From: Syntrophomonadaceae bacterium
Lineage (GTDB): Bacteria; Bacillota; PH28-bin88
NCBI GenBank assembly: GCA_018333865.1
Contig: JAGXSE010000057.1
Coordinates: 1-64,000 of the forward strand
Reading direction: 5' to 3'
Length of the DNA: 64,000 bases
Below the pieces are notes generated by a model. That model ran no database searches and was not told where the DNA came from. It saw nothing but the letters and a program-made list of their open reading frames with translations. Position numbers and translations under genes: made by a program. Position 1 is the first letter of the stretch. Each line of letters begins with the position of its first letter. This document shows positions 17,995-27,556 of the stretch, in pieces.

Positions 17995-18796
17995 GTCGCT
18001 CCCCCTTATAGAATAGTTCCAAGATTTTGCTGGCTGTTTCTTCTACTGCCCTGTTGGTAACATCCACCACCGGGCAGCCTAAACGCTTCATTACCCCCTC
18101 GGCATAGTCCAGCTCGAACAGGATGCGCTCCATGCTGGCATAATCCGCGCTGCTGGTCAAGCCAAGGGTTTTTAACCGTTCCAGCCTGATCTCATATAAA
18201 AGCTGGGGGCTGATGGTAAGGCCCACCACTTTGCGCCCGGGCAGGTTAAAAAGCTCATCCGGCGGGGAAACCTCAGGCACCAGCGGCACGTTGGCCACTT
18301 TAACCCGTTTGTGGGCCAGGTACATGCTGAGCGGGGTCTTGGAGGTGCGGGAAACGCCAACCAGGACTACGTCAGCAAATAATAGTCCCCTGGGGTCTTT
18401 ACCGTCGTCATATTTCACGGCAAACTCCACCGCTTCGATTTTGCGGAAATACTGTTCATCAAGCTTGCGCAAAAGGCCGGGCTCCAACCGGGGTTCTTTT
18501 TTAGCCACCGCCTTGATCGCCTCCACCATCGGCCCCATAATGTCCACAGTGGGGATATTTTTTGCCTGGGCCAATTCCTGCAAGCGGTGCTTAAAGGCAG
18601 GCAGGACCAGGGTAAAAGCCAAGACACTGTCGTATCCGCTGGCTTCCTCCACCACCTCCTCCAGGTAGCTGAGGTCGTTCACATAGGGAACCCGGCGTAT
18701 TTCCACATCGCCGGAATTGAACTGGCTTGCCGCTGCCCTGGCTACAAACTCTGCCGTTTCGCCAAGAGAGTCGGAGATAACATAAATAACAGGCAA
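17984..18796 (-). CDS. PPDK regulatory protein (bifunctional kinase/pyrophosphorylase, DUF299)
   Basis: This protein controls pyruvate phosphate dikinase by reversible ADP-dependent phosphorylation of a threonine. The 270-residue sequence has the N-terminal [16 protein letters not shown] motif and the P-loop-like [18 protein letters not shown] at about 150. The listed TTG start has its best Shine-Dalgarno (AGGAGGGG) more than 20 bases away. An AUU codon at 18811 sits at proper distance and would add five residues, so the true start is uncertain. The order ccpN-like, this gene, ppdK matches the known functional link. Confidence 0.93.
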   Translation of the reverse strand: MPVIYVISDSLGETAEFVARAAASQFNSGDVEIRRVPYVNDLSYLEEVVEEASGYDSVLAFTLVLPAFKHRLQELAQAKNIPTVDIMGPMVEAIKAVAKKEPRLEPGLLRKLDEQYFRKIEAVEFAVKYDDGKDPRGLLFADVVLVGVSRTSKTPLSMYLAHKRVKVANVPLVPEVSPPDELFNLPGRKVVGLTISPQLLYEIRLERLKTLGLTSSADYASMERILFELDYAEGVMKRLGCPVVDVTNRAVEETASKILELFYKGERHGK

Positions 18797-18878
18797 TTCT
18801 CTGCTAGTAATAAGGACCCCTCCTAAACCAGCTATTTGCTGAGAGATATTTTATCATAGGTGGTTGCCCGCTCTTAGG

Positions 18879-18905
18879 AACGGGGACACACCAACCGCTC
18901 TTGCC
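18879..18905. repeat. Truncated copy of the GGGGACA-bounded repeat
   Basis: AACGGGGACACACC is followed directly by AACCGCTCTTGCC, which looks like an internally deleted left end of the 105-bp repeat. It abuts the stop codon of the CcpN-like gene. Confidence 0.5.
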
Positions 18906-19544
18906 TTAGACCACAGATTCCCCAATCTCCACGAAAAGCCTGGCAATATTGGTCTTGGTGATCCGGCCGATTATCTCAAACTTATCACCTTCCAATAGCC
19001 TGACTACCGGAAGGGAATCAACTTCATGCTCAGAGATTTTTTTAGCTGCCTCATAGACAGATTCCTCAGGGAAGGCCACAACCAGGTTTGGCATTCTGGT
19101 CATCATCACACTTACCGGCATCTGGCGCAGGTCCATTTGCCCCAAGCTAGCCTTCAACAGATCCTTCCGGGAAACCACCCCATCCAGGATACCACCGTCT
19201 TCTACCACAAAAACGCTCCCCACATCCTCCATAAACATGGTTACAATTGTGTCATAGAGGCTGGCACCGCTTTTTACCACCACCGGAACTGACTTGATGT
19301 CCTTCACCTTGTAGCGGCGTATTTCCTCCGCCATCAGGACCCTGGCGGAATTCCCCCGATAGTAGTAGCCTACCCGCGGTCTGGCTTCCAGCATGCCGGT
19401 CATGGTCAGGACTGCAAGGTCGGGCCGTAAAGTAGCCCGGTGCAACCCCAGTCTTTCCGCGATCTGCTCACTGGTTATGGGCCCTGTCTCTTTAACCAGG
19501 GCAATAATCCGTTCCTGTCGCTCTGTAAGTTGAATAGGGTTCAC
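18906..19544 (-). CDS. CcpN-like transcriptional repressor with CBS domain pair
   Basis: The 212-residue protein has an N-terminal winged helix-turn-helix (LTERQERIIALVKETGPITSEQIAERLGL, about 6-35) and two CBS domains (about 80-140 and 145-205). In Bacillus the relative CcpN represses gluconeogenic genes and is encoded with the PPDK regulator. The same neighbourhood here supports control of ppdK-linked carbon flow. Nucleotide binding by the CBS pair is the likely signal. Operator sites were not identified. Confidence 0.88.
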   Translation of the reverse strand: MNPIQLTERQERIIALVKETGPITSEQIAERLGLHRATLRPDLAVLTMTGMLEARPRVGYYYRGNSARVLMAEEIRRYKVKDIKSVPVVVKSGASLYDTIVTMFMEDVGSVFVVEDGGILDGVVSRKDLLKASLGQMDLRQMPVSVMMTRMPNLVVAFPEESVYEAAKKISEHEVDSLPVVRLLEGDKFEIIGRITKTNIARLFVEIGESVV

Positions 19545-19663
19545 CGCCTTCTCAAGGCATCAAATAAGACATGCTATTTAAGCAATAGCACCGGTTAATT
19601 ATATGGAATATATACTAACATTAGGCCATAATTCCTGCTAATGACAAACATATTATTTTAAAA

Positions 19664-19690
19664 AAATCCCCGGCCAATGAACCGGGGACT
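19664..19690 (-). terminator. Terminator of the glyQS operon
   Basis: AGTCCCCGG, loop TTCATTGG, CCGGGGA and TTTTTTT follow glyS by about a dozen bases on the minus strand. Confidence 0.9.
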
Positions 19691-19700
19691 CGTGTAAATT

Positions 19701-21779
19701 TTACTGCACTATGTGGGACAAGTCTGCGATGCCGCTAATGTAATCTGCAATCAGCTTGAGCAAGGCCAGGCGGTTAGAACGGACTCTTTCATCGTCGACC
19801 ATGACAATCAAACCGGCGAAGAAATTGTCAATGGGCTGGCGGAGGGAGGCAATTAAACACAAGGCACCATGATAGTCCCGCAGGGCCAACCGTTGATCCG
19901 CTTCCTTTCTGATAGCAAGAAAACTTTGGTAGAGCTCCGACTCTAACCTGTCGGAAAAGGCGTCCGGATTAACCCCTTTCACAGTAGCCTTGCCAGCCAG
20001 GTTTGCAGCTCGGGTAAAAGCAGTCAGGAGAGCGGCAAAACCCTCTTCTTGCCTGAAAGCCTGCAAGGCCGCACAGCGGCGGTAAACATCAGTGGGATTA
20101 TCCCAGCCTCCTTCCAGGACTGACTTTACTACATCAAACTTAAAACCTTTTTCCTCCATTATGGCCTCAACCCGCTGGCGGAAGAAGGCCATTACCTCTG
20201 CCGCCACCTCTTCTGCCGTGAATTTCAACTGAGCCTCACCAGCATAGGCCTGGTAGGAGGCTTTAATCAATTCCATCAAAGGCAGTTCGCTTTCGATCTG
20301 CAAGAGAATATGGCAGATACCAAGGGCCTGCCGCCTTAACGCGTAGGGGTCCTGGGAGCCGGTCGGCTGCAGGCCAACGGCAAAACAGCCGGTTATATTA
20401 TCGATCTTGTCCGCCACAGCAACAACAATGCCGACAGGGGTTTCCGGCAGCTTGTCAGCGGCAAAACGGGGCTGATAGTGCTCTCTGATGCCCCGGCAGA
20501 CTGCTTCAGATTCACCGGCATGGGCAGCGTAGTAGGAACCCATAATGCCCTGCAGTTCCGGAAACTCATAGACCATGCCCGTTACCAGATCTGCTTTGGC
20601 CAGGCGGGCACAGCGCAGGGCATCAGCAACTGCTCTTTCAGGCAGTTCCATTTGTTCCGCCAGGAAACGGGATAGGGCTTCCAATCTCTCCACTTTTTGA
20701 TACATTGTTCCCAGGCGGGCTTGAAACAAGATGGGCCTTAAGCGTTCCACCTTAGCAGACAAGGGTTCTTTCAGGTCTTCCTGGTAGAAGAAGCTGGCAT
20801 CGGCCAGCCTGGCCCGCAAGACCTTTTCATTGCCGCCGGCAACGGTAGCCAATTGGTGATCATTTCCGTCTCTGACGGTAATAAACTTGGGCAAAAGCCG
20901 GCCATCCGGGCCGTAAACCGGAAAATAACGCTGGTGCTCCCGCATGGGAGTAATCACCACTTCTTCGGGGAGTTCCAGAAATTTTTGCTCGATATTGCCG
21001 AAGAGAGCGGTAGGCCACTCCAACAGGAAGGTAACTTCTGTCAGCAGTTCCTCGTCTTCTTTTACCCATCCATTCTCCTGGCCTGCCAGCCGGATAATTT
21101 GCCGCCATATTTCCTGCCGGCGGGCTGCCTGATCTACCATCACAAAATTATCGGCCAGCACCTGCCGGTAGTCCTCTGGTTTAGCCAGGGGACACTCCTG
21201 CCGTCCCAGGAAGCGGTGGCCCCTGGTTGTCCGGCCGGACGCGACTCCGCCTATTTCAATTTTTACTTCTTCCTCACCGTAAAGGGCTACCAGCCACCGG
21301 ATAGGCCGGGCAAACCGCATTTCCAGATAGCCCCAGCGCATTGGCTTGGGGAAACTAAGGGAGTTCACCAGGTATTCCAGGAATCCTGGCAGCACTTCCC
21401 GGACCGGCCGGCCAACCTGGCTTCGCAGTGCAAAGACATAGGAGCCGCCGGCGGTCTCTTTTGCCTGCAGATCCTCCACCCTTATCCCTTGTCCCCGGGC
21501 AAAGCCTTCGGCAGCTTTGGTAGGCTTTCCGGCTGGATCAAAGGCGGTCTTTACGGCAGGTCCTTTTACTTCTTCGGTAATGTCTGTCTGGCGTTCAGCC
21601 AGCTTTTCCACCATCAAGGTCAGGCGGCGGGGAGTACCTAAGACCAGGAGACGCTGGTAATTCAGGCGCCTTAAAGCTAACCCTGTTTCGGCCAGGCTTT
21701 TTAATTGCTCCAACGCAGGAGGCATAAATCGGGCTGGGATCTCCTCCGTGCCTATCTCAAACAGCAGGTCTTGAGCCAT
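19701..21779 (-). CDS. glyS: Glycyl-tRNA synthetase beta subunit
   Basis: This is the beta subunit of the alpha2-beta2 glycyl-tRNA synthetase, 692 residues and full length. It begins MAQDLLFEIGTEEIPARFMPPAL. The body contains RFARPIRWLVAL, GHRFLG and the HD-like segment with DKIDNITGCFAVGLQPTGSQDPYALRRQALG near 455. The C terminus is the tRNA-binding anticodon domain. It follows glyQ by 4 bp and shares the T-box upstream. Confidence 0.97.
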   Translation of the reverse strand: MAQDLLFEIGTEEIPARFMPPALEQLKSLAETGLALRRLNYQRLLVLGTPRRLTLMVEKLAERQTDITEEVKGPAVKTAFDPAGKPTKAAEGFARGQGIRVEDLQAKETAGGSYVFALRSQVGRPVREVLPGFLEYLVNSLSFPKPMRWGYLEMRFARPIRWLVALYGEEEVKIEIGGVASGRTTRGHRFLGRQECPLAKPEDYRQVLADNFVMVDQAARRQEIWRQIIRLAGQENGWVKEDEELLTEVTFLLEWPTALFGNIEQKFLELPEEVVITPMREHQRYFPVYGPDGRLLPKFITVRDGNDHQLATVAGGNEKVLRARLADASFFYQEDLKEPLSAKVERLRPILFQARLGTMYQKVERLEALSRFLAEQMELPERAVADALRCARLAKADLVTGMVYEFPELQGIMGSYYAAHAGESEAVCRGIREHYQPRFAADKLPETPVGIVVAVADKIDNITGCFAVGLQPTGSQDPYALRRQALGICHILLQIESELPLMELIKASYQAYAGEAQLKFTAEEVAAEVMAFFRQRVEAIMEEKGFKFDVVKSVLEGGWDNPTDVYRRCAALQAFRQEEGFAALLTAFTRAANLAGKATVKGVNPDAFSDRLESELYQSFLAIRKEADQRLALRDYHGALCLIASLRQPIDNFFAGLIVMVDDERVRSNRLALLKLIADYISGIADLSHIVQ

Positions 21780-21783
21780 AGTT

Positions 21784-22773
21784 TTAAGCCTCCTTTATAT
21801 CCATAGCATCTTTTGGTCCGGCCGGATCGGCTTTTGGCACTTGCTTGGCAATGCGGCTACCCAATCCGGGTTTCTCAGTCAGACCCATCCGCCGCCGCTC
21901 GGCAAGGTCCTTGATCAGGGGAAACTGCAGCTCTTCCCGCTTTTTGATAAAGGCAGCTGCACAGTGGCGGGCCAGGGCCCGCACCCGGTGGATGTAACCG
22001 GTACGCTGGGTAACGCTGATGGCTCCCCTGGCATCCAAGAGATTAAAGGTATGGGAACACTTCAAGGTATAGTCGTAAGCCGGCTGCACCAAACCATGCT
22101 CCAAGATGCTAAGACACTCTTTTTCATAGGCGTCAAACAGGGTGAACAACAACTGGGTGTCGGCAACCTCGAAATTGTAGTGGGAATAATCCACCTCAGT
22201 CTGATGATGCACATCGCCATAGGTGATATCATCTACCCAGCTAATATCGAACACACTCTCTTTTTTCTGGATAAACATGGCCAGCCGCTCAATCCCATAG
22301 GTCAATTCGGCGGAAACCGGCCGGCAGTCAAAACCGCCGCACTGCTGGAAATAGGTGAACTGGGTCACCTCCATCCCGTCAAGCCAGACCTCCCAGCCTA
22401 AGCCCCAGGCCCCTAAGGTAGGGGACTCCCAGTTGTCTTCCACGAAGCGAATATCGTGGATCAGGGGATCGATGCCAATATGGCGCAGGCTGTCCAGGTA
22501 CAATTCCTGGATGTTGTCCGGGGAAGGCTTCATTAAGACCTGGTACTGGTAGTAGTGCTGCAGCCGGTTCGGGTTTTCCCCATACCGCCCGTCTGTAGGA
22601 CGGCGGGATGGCTCCACGTAGGCTGTATTCCATGGTTCCGGCCCCAGGGCCCTTAAGAATGTTGCCGGCTGCATGGTTCCCGCCCCTTTTTCCGTATCGT
22701 AGGGCTGGACGATAATACAGCCCTGTTCGCCCCAAAACTTATTCAGGGCTAAAATCAGTTCCTGAAAATTCAT
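21784..22773 (-). CDS. glyQ: Glycyl-tRNA synthetase alpha subunit
   Basis: The catalytic alpha subunit starts [19 protein letters not shown] at the ATG at 22773, with GGAGG upstream; the longer reading frame runs into the T-box leader and is rejected. Motifs include [26 protein letters not shown] and [24 protein letters not shown]. The enzyme proper ends near residue 292. A Pro/Lys-rich tail ([20 protein letters not shown]) makes the 329-residue protein longer than usual. Confidence 0.97.
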   Translation of the reverse strand: MNFQELILALNKFWGEQGCIIVQPYDTEKGAGTMQPATFLRALGPEPWNTAYVEPSRRPTDGRYGENPNRLQHYYQYQVLMKPSPDNIQELYLDSLRHIGIDPLIHDIRFVEDNWESPTLGAWGLGWEVWLDGMEVTQFTYFQQCGGFDCRPVSAELTYGIERLAMFIQKKESVFDISWVDDITYGDVHHQTEVDYSHYNFEVADTQLLFTLFDAYEKECLSILEHGLVQPAYDYTLKCSHTFNLLDARGAISVTQRTGYIHRVRALARHCAAAFIKKREELQFPLIKDLAERRRMGLTEKPGLGSRIAKQVPKADPAGPKDAMDIKEA

Positions 22774-22805
22774 TGCTTGCTCCTCCTTAAATAATACCGC
22801 CAATG

Positions 22806-23087
22806 CAAAAACCTCCCGGCTCTGCAGCAAAAAAGCTACAGGGACGAGAGGTATTCCCGCGGTTCCACCCTGATTAGCCGACACATAGGCCAACTCCCTT
22901 TATTATTGCAAGTTTTACTCACTGGCCTGATGTCTTTCAAGAGTAATCCACCAGGATAACATCGGGCCAGTTTTCTTCTTGCTGCTCCGGGGCGCCTTCC
23001 CAGCAGAACCACTTGCCGGTTTCCACCTTGCCCGGCTCTCTGCAAAAGCTGTTCTTCGCGGTACTACTCCCTATCATAGCTGGCTTT
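22806..23087 (-). promoter_or_regulatory. Glycine T-box leader of glyQS
   Basis: A canonical T-box riboswitch. Stem I contains GGGAGTAGTACCGCG and AGAGAGCCGGG. The specifier loop reads GGGAAGGCGCC, so GGC (22996-22994) selects tRNA-Gly. The T-box AGGGTGGAACCGCGG is at 22871-22857. The competing terminator (ACCTC...GAGGT then TTTTT) occupies 22852-22806. Uncharged tRNA-Gly should promote readthrough into glyQS. Confidence 0.95.
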
Positions 23088-23093
23088 GTATCT

Positions 23094-23122
23094 AATTTAG
23101 CAAAGTTTATCATTTTTGTCAA
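23094..23122 (-). promoter_or_regulatory. Sigma-A promoter of the glyQS T-box transcript
   Basis: TTGACA (23122-23117), a 17-bp spacer and TAAATT (23099-23094). The promoter overlaps the last codons of the upstream DUF4342 gene. Confidence 0.75.
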
Positions 23123-23543
23123 CTTTCACATCAGTTTTTATCTGATGCTCTGTTACCTGGCCGCCTTCTTTTTCCACTTCAAGGGTATACTGGTTCATCA
23201 TGCCGGCTACCCCACCCAACCCGGCCAGGATAGCCAGATGGCTGCTGGCCATTACTCCCAACAGTCCAAGGGCTCCTACGGCTGCTGGGAACTCAAGTAC
23301 GGTTTCGCCATTTTTCTTGACCCGGATTCGGTTTACATTGCCTTTATGCAAGATTTCCTTAACCTGTGCCGCTATTCTGGACTTACCTGCCATTAATCTT
23401 TCTTCCCAGTTATTATCTCTATCCTCCAGGCTGATCAGAGCCTGCACCAGATCACCATTAGCTTTATCCAAGGCATCCTTGGCCTCTTTATATGATACGC
23501 CTAAACGCTCCCGGATCACATCAATTTTTTCCAGTTCCTGCAC
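23097..23543 (-). CDS. UBA-like/DUF4342 domain protein
   Basis: The 148-residue protein starts with a UBA/TS-N-like three-helix segment (VIRERLGVSYKEAKDALDKANGDLVQALISLED, about 9-41). The DUF4342 domain follows, with a beta segment (RIRVKKNGETVLEFPAAVG) and a short hydrophobic stretch (about 86-112) before a charged tail. Function is unknown for the family. The glycine T-box promoter begins inside its 3' end. Confidence 0.75.
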   Translation of the reverse strand: MQELEKIDVIRERLGVSYKEAKDALDKANGDLVQALISLEDRDNNWEERLMAGKSRIAAQVKEILHKGNVNRIRVKKNGETVLEFPAAVGALGLLGVMASSHLAILAGLGGVAGMMNQYTLEVEKEGGQVTEHQIKTDVKVDKNDKLC

Positions 23544-23726
23544 ATAAGTCCCTCCTTTTTTGCATATTTTATTTTTGCTTATTTTAACCTGCAGATATAG
23601 CAGGTATGCGCTTATGTCCGTTGAATTTAATCCTGTATAGCAGCGTTATCCCACGATGACGATACTTTTGTGCCCAGGTAGCGGGCAGATATCCATGATC
23701 TATGTCTATTCATAGGAGGTATAAAG

Positions 23727-24863
23727 ATGCGGAACTTGATCTTGTTTTTTGTTTTTGCCCTTCTGACGGCAGCCCCCCTGCCTGCAGATGCTACAGCGAC
23801 AAAACAGGAGCTAATTGAAATTGAACATAATGTTTTGGTCCGGGCCAAAGTTCTTTCGGTTGTCAAGGAGGCAGAACCACCGCAGGGGGATTTCCAGTTT
23901 GCCGGTAGCCAAAAGATCACAGCGGAAATCTCGGAGGGACCATTGAAAGGAGAAATCTTTCAGGTAGAAAACTTCTTTTCTGGCATTTCCGCACTTGATA
24001 TTGAATATGTCCCTGGCGACAGGGTCCTCCTCTCCCTGGACCTGGAAAACGGCCAGGTGACTGCTGCCTATCTTGCCGACCTGGCACGGGAAAACCAACT
24101 GCTCTATCTACTCGCCTTATTTGTATTTCTGCTCGTGGTTGTGGGCGGTTTTAAAGGATTAAAGGCTGTGATTACCATCGGGTTAACCGCCATGGGCATT
24201 TTATATGTGCTGATTCCCGGTCTCTTGCAGGGGCAAGACCCGGTTTGGCTGTCGATCCTGGTTGCGGCAGGTGTTACCGTCATGACCCTCCTCATAGTTG
24301 GCGGGGTAAATCAAAAATCAATCGCAGCCATCCTGGGGACGGTAGGCGGCACTCTGATGGCTGGAATTTGCGCCAAACTGGCCATTTCAGCTGGGAGATT
24401 AAGCGGCCTGGGTCTGGAGGAAGCCCAAATGCTGCATTTTATACCCCAGGAGATCGTTTTCAATTATCAGGGTTTGTTGTTCGCCGCCATGATCATCGGG
24501 GCTTTAGGCGCCGTTATGGATGTGGGCATGTCCATCGCTTCCGCCATCCATGAAATATACAAGGCCAACCCCAGGCTGAGCCGATGGGAATTATATAAGT
24601 CTGGTCTCAACGTAGGGAGGGACATTATCGGGACCATGTCCGACACCCTTATCCTGGCCTATACCGGCAGTGCCCTGCCGCTGCTCATTTTAATCGCCGC
24701 CCACGACCAATCCCTGATCAAAATCATCAACCTTGACATGATCGCCTCAGAGGTAGTGCGGGCTCTTGCAGGTAGCATCGGGCTAATCCTCGCCGTGCCG
24801 ATCACCGCCGCTTTTGCCAGTATTCTGATCAGGGGACAAAGAAAAGACCCCTACCGGCAGTGA
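23727..24863 (+). CDS. YibE/F-like integral membrane protein
   Basis: This is the only plus-strand protein gene. It has 378 residues with a signal-like N terminus (NLILFFVFALLTAAPLPADA), an exported region to about residue 125, then seven or eight hydrophobic segments (for example LLYLLALFVFLLVVVGGF and VIIGALGAVMDVGMSIASAI). GALGAVMDVGMSIASA and GRDIIGTMSDTLILAYTG are YibE/F family signatures; the family is annotated as putative transporters without known substrate. AGGAGGT lies eight bases before the ATG. It runs convergently into recO with 15 bp between. Confidence 0.88.
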   Translation: MRNLILFFVFALLTAAPLPADATATKQELIEIEHNVLVRAKVLSVVKEAEPPQGDFQFAGSQKITAEISEGPLKGEIFQVENFFSGISALDIEYVPGDRVLLSLDLENGQVTAAYLADLARENQLLYLLALFVFLLVVVGGFKGLKAVITIGLTAMGILYVLIPGLLQGQDPVWLSILVAAGVTVMTLLIVGGVNQKSIAAILGTVGGTLMAGICAKLAISAGRLSGLGLEEAQMLHFIPQEIVFNYQGLLFAAMIIGALGAVMDVGMSIASAIHEIYKANPRLSRWELYKSGLNVGRDIIGTMSDTLILAYTGSALPLLILIAAHDQSLIKIINLDMIASEVVRALAGSIGLILAVPITAAFASILIRGQRKDPYRQ

Positions 24864-24878
24864 TGATTTATGTCCAGT

Positions 24879-25652
24879 CTAAGGGCCGAGGCGTTTGATT
24901 TCCATTAAAAAATCCCGGGAACGCAGGTTTCGCTCCAAACGGTATTTAATATAGTTATAGAGGATTTCGTCCAGCTGGCGGCTCACAGGGGCCGCCACTT
25001 TCAATCTGGGCAAGATTGCAAGAGGCATGCGCAAAAGCTGCCGCATTACCGCCAGTGAAACCGGGGGAATGGCTATGGCGCTGGTATCAATCTCCCGGCA
25101 GCGGTAACACAAGATGCCTCCCAACTGAATGCTGAAACGGTAGCTATTATCGCTGCCAGAGGGCTGGCGGCAATGGACACAGACGGTTATTTCCGGCCGG
25201 TATCCGGTTATGGCCATCGTCCGCAGGCTGAACATCAAGGCTGTCAGCTCCGGGTCTACTCCCTCACCCAACAGGCGCCACGAAGCCAACAAAAGCGAGA
25301 AAACCGGTTCGTTTTTTTCTTTTTCAGGGAGCACGCCATCGCTAAGATCAGCCATATAGGTAGCATAGGACATCCGGGATAAGTCCAGCCCTAAAGTGTA
25401 GAAAGGTTCCCGGACTTCCACCTGAGTCACGGTGTCCAAGCTGCGGCCTTCATACATCAGAAAATCGGACAGGGTTAACGGCTGTATCCCACCCCGCAGC
25501 CGGCTCTTGGGCTTACGGACACCCTTTACTATAGCCTGCACCTTGCCCCTGGCCCTGGTAAAGATGGTCAGCAGTTTGTCTGCTTCCCCATAGTCTCTTG
25601 CCTTCAGTACGATCCCTTCTGTGCGGTAAGGACCCACCTGTCGATCACCCAA
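24879..25652 (-). CDS. recO: DNA repair protein RecO
   Basis: RecO loads RecA with RecR in gap repair. At 257 residues it has an N-terminal OB fold (TEGIVLKARDYGEADKLLTIFTRARGK, about 8-35), the KGVRKPKSRLRGG segment, and a helical C-terminal half with a zinc site (CVHC near 180 and CYRC near 205). It is the last gene of the yqfC-to-recO cluster. The 159 bp before it contain a CCCTCTCCC/GGGAGAGGG hairpin and a GCCGGCTGG..GCCGGC palindrome, of the sort that recurs between genes. Confidence 0.94.
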   Translation of the reverse strand: MGDRQVGPYRTEGIVLKARDYGEADKLLTIFTRARGKVQAIVKGVRKPKSRLRGGIQPLTLSDFLMYEGRSLDTVTQVEVREPFYTLGLDLSRMSYATYMADLSDGVLPEKEKNEPVFSLLLASWRLLGEGVDPELTALMFSLRTMAITGYRPEITVCVHCRQPSGSDNSYRFSIQLGGILCYRCREIDTSAIAIPPVSLAVMRQLLRMPLAILPRLKVAAPVSRQLDEILYNYIKYRLERNLRSRDFLMEIKRLGP

Positions 25653-25811
25653 TTTCCCTCACCCCACCCTCTCCCAGAGGGAGAGGGGATTTTCAGGGTA
25701 GATTTATTTCTTCCTCCTGACTACTGATGCCCGGCGACCGATTTCTGATTAACTAATTAGCCGGCTGGAAGCCGGCGCTACTAACGACGACTGACTTCTG
25801 AGTACTGCCCT

Positions 25812-26711
25812 TTACTCATGCACATAGCCGAAAAAACGCAAATCCCGGTCGTTTTTGCGCCAATCTTTTTTGACCCGCACCCACAGATCAAGGTAAACCT
25901 TACTCCCTAACAAAGCCTCTATATCCTGGCGGGCCAGGGAACCGATGGTCTTTAACATATTCCCCTCTTTGCCGACAATAATTGCCTTCTGGCTGTCCCG
26001 TTCAACGTAGATAACGGCAGATACGTACACGGTATTTTGCGGGCGTTGTTCCACCTCTTCCACCACCACCGCCAAAGCGTGAGGGACTTCCTCCTTAGTC
26101 CTAGCCAGGGCCTTTTCCCGGATCAGCTCAGCCATGATCAATCTTTCCGGCTGGTCAGTGACCATGTCCAGTGGGAAATACATGGGGCCCTCAGTCAGAT
26201 ACTCCCAGACTAAAGACAGCATCTTACCGGTGTTTTCACCGTTTAAAGCCGAGATCGGGATGACCTGGGCAAACTCCCGGCGGGAAGTGTAGCCGATGAT
26301 CACGGGGATGAGTTGGTCTTTATGTATTTTATCAATTTTATTGATCACCAAAAACACGGGAGTATCTATCCCCTCTAAGGATGCCAGGATGTATTCCTCA
26401 CCGGCGCCAAACTCAGCGCCGGCGTCCACCACGTAAAGGATCAAATCCACTTCGGCCAGGGAGCGAAGGGCAACGTCTCGCATATATTGACCCAGTTTGT
26501 GTTTGGGCTTGTGGATGCCTGGGGTATCTATAAAGACAGCCTGACCCAAAGGTGAATTCAACACCGCCAGAATTTTATTGCGGGTGGTCTGGGGCTTGTC
26601 CGACATAATCGCCACCTTGTGTCCCACCAGCTTATTCAGCAGTGTTGACTTGCCCACATTGGGCCTGCCGATAATACTGACAAAACCCGAACGAAATACC
26701 TCTTTAGTCAT
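25812..26711 (-). CDS. era: GTPase Era
   Basis: Era is a GTPase that binds 16S rRNA near its 3' end and helps 30S assembly. The 299-residue protein has the G domain motifs GRPNVGKSTLLN (G1), DTPGIH (G3) and NKIDK (G4), and a C-terminal KH domain (AIIVGKEGNMLKTIGSLAR). The ATG at 26711 with GGAG upstream fits family N termini; the frame to 26756 adds a non-conserved leader. Confidence 0.96.
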   Translation of the reverse strand: MTKEVFRSGFVSIIGRPNVGKSTLLNKLVGHKVAIMSDKPQTTRNKILAVLNSPLGQAVFIDTPGIHKPKHKLGQYMRDVALRSLAEVDLILYVVDAGAEFGAGEEYILASLEGIDTPVFLVINKIDKIHKDQLIPVIIGYTSRREFAQVIPISALNGENTGKMLSLVWEYLTEGPMYFPLDMVTDQPERLIMAELIREKALARTKEEVPHALAVVVEEVEQRPQNTVYVSAVIYVERDSQKAIIVGKEGNMLKTIGSLARQDIEALLGSKVYLDLWVRVKKDWRKNDRDLRFFGYVHE

Positions 26712-26736
26712 ATCCTTCTCCTTACCTGGTTGATAT

Positions 26737-27147
26737 TTACCTGTTTTCCTGACCACGGCTTCCAGGTGCCAAGGAAAAAGCGGCCGGCAGCAATTCGGCC
26801 ACCGTCATCACCTGGCTCTCCCCCCGGCCATTCCCCATAATAACTTTAATGTCAGCGCCAAACTCAAAGAGCACCTGGCGGCAAGCGCCACAGGGCGGGC
26901 AAAAGGTTTCACCGCCGCCTGTAACCGCGATGGCCGCAAACTCCCGCTCCCCTTCAGAAACTGCCTTGACCAGGGCTGCCTGTTCTGCACAAATGGTCAG
27001 GCCATAAGCGGCGTTTTCCACATTACAGCCCTGGTAAACCCGGCCTGACTTGGCCAGCAAGGCTGCCCCAACCATAAAGCGGGAATAGGGCGCATAGGCC
27101 TGCTGGCGGGCCGCCCGGGCTGCTGCTAAAAGATCAAAGTCATCCAT
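26737..27147 (-). CDS. cdd: Cytidine deaminase
   Basis: The enzyme deaminates cytidine/deoxycytidine to uridine in pyrimidine salvage. It has 136 residues, with zinc-site motifs NVENAAYGLTICAEQAAL (catalytic Cys-Ala-Glu near 53) and PPCGACRQVLFEFG (about 88). The ATG at 27147 has GGGAGG upstream and starts near the canonical N terminus. It sits between dgkA and era, the usual order. Confidence 0.95.
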   Translation of the reverse strand: MDDFDLLAAARAARQQAYAPYSRFMVGAALLAKSGRVYQGCNVENAAYGLTICAEQAALVKAVSEGEREFAAIAVTGGGETFCPPCGACRQVLFEFGADIKVIMGNGRGESQVMTVAELLPAAFSLAPGSRGQENR

Positions 27148-27169
27148 AGTATTACCTCCCTGGCCAAAA

Positions 27170-27547
27170 TCAAAAAAAACTATTAATAACTTCTCTGATG
27201 GGGCGGGCGAAAACAATCAATCCTAGCACAACTGCAGTTAAAGCCGCTAACAGCACTGCTCCGGCTGCAATATGTTTAATCCGCCGGGCAAGAGGATGGT
27301 ATTCTTTGATAACCAAATCCACCAGGGCCTCAACAGCTGTGTTGATCAATTCACAGATCAGGACCAGGGCAATGGCAAAAAAAAGCAAGGCCGTTTCCAG
27401 ATAGCTTAGACGGAAGAAGCCTGCTGCTGCCAGCACCACTATTGATGCGACCAAATGGAACCGCATGTTCTTTTGCGTCCGGATGGCTTCCAGAATACCG
27501 TCCCAGGCATCACCGAACCTGTCTGGCAAACCTCTTTGTTTTTGCAT
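27170..27547 (-). CDS. dgkA: Diacylglycerol/undecaprenol kinase family protein
   Basis: The 125-residue integral membrane kinase has three transmembrane helices (about residues 30-50, 53-72 and 96-116) and the active-site motif LICELINTAVEALVDLV, followed by RIKHIAAGAVLLAAL. In Firmicutes this family phosphorylates undecaprenol. It lies between ybeY and cdd. Confidence 0.94.
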   Translation of the reverse strand: MQKQRGLPDRFGDAWDGILEAIRTQKNMRFHLVASIVVLAAAGFFRLSYLETALLFFAIALVLICELINTAVEALVDLVIKEYHPLARRIKHIAAGAVLLAALTAVVLGLIVFARPIREVINSFF

Positions 27548-27556
27548 TGACCTCTC

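Noticed and set aside
20853-21641. 262-codon plus-strand frame opposite glyS
   Set aside because: It is a shadow of the conserved glyS coding sequence; no motif and no ribosome site.
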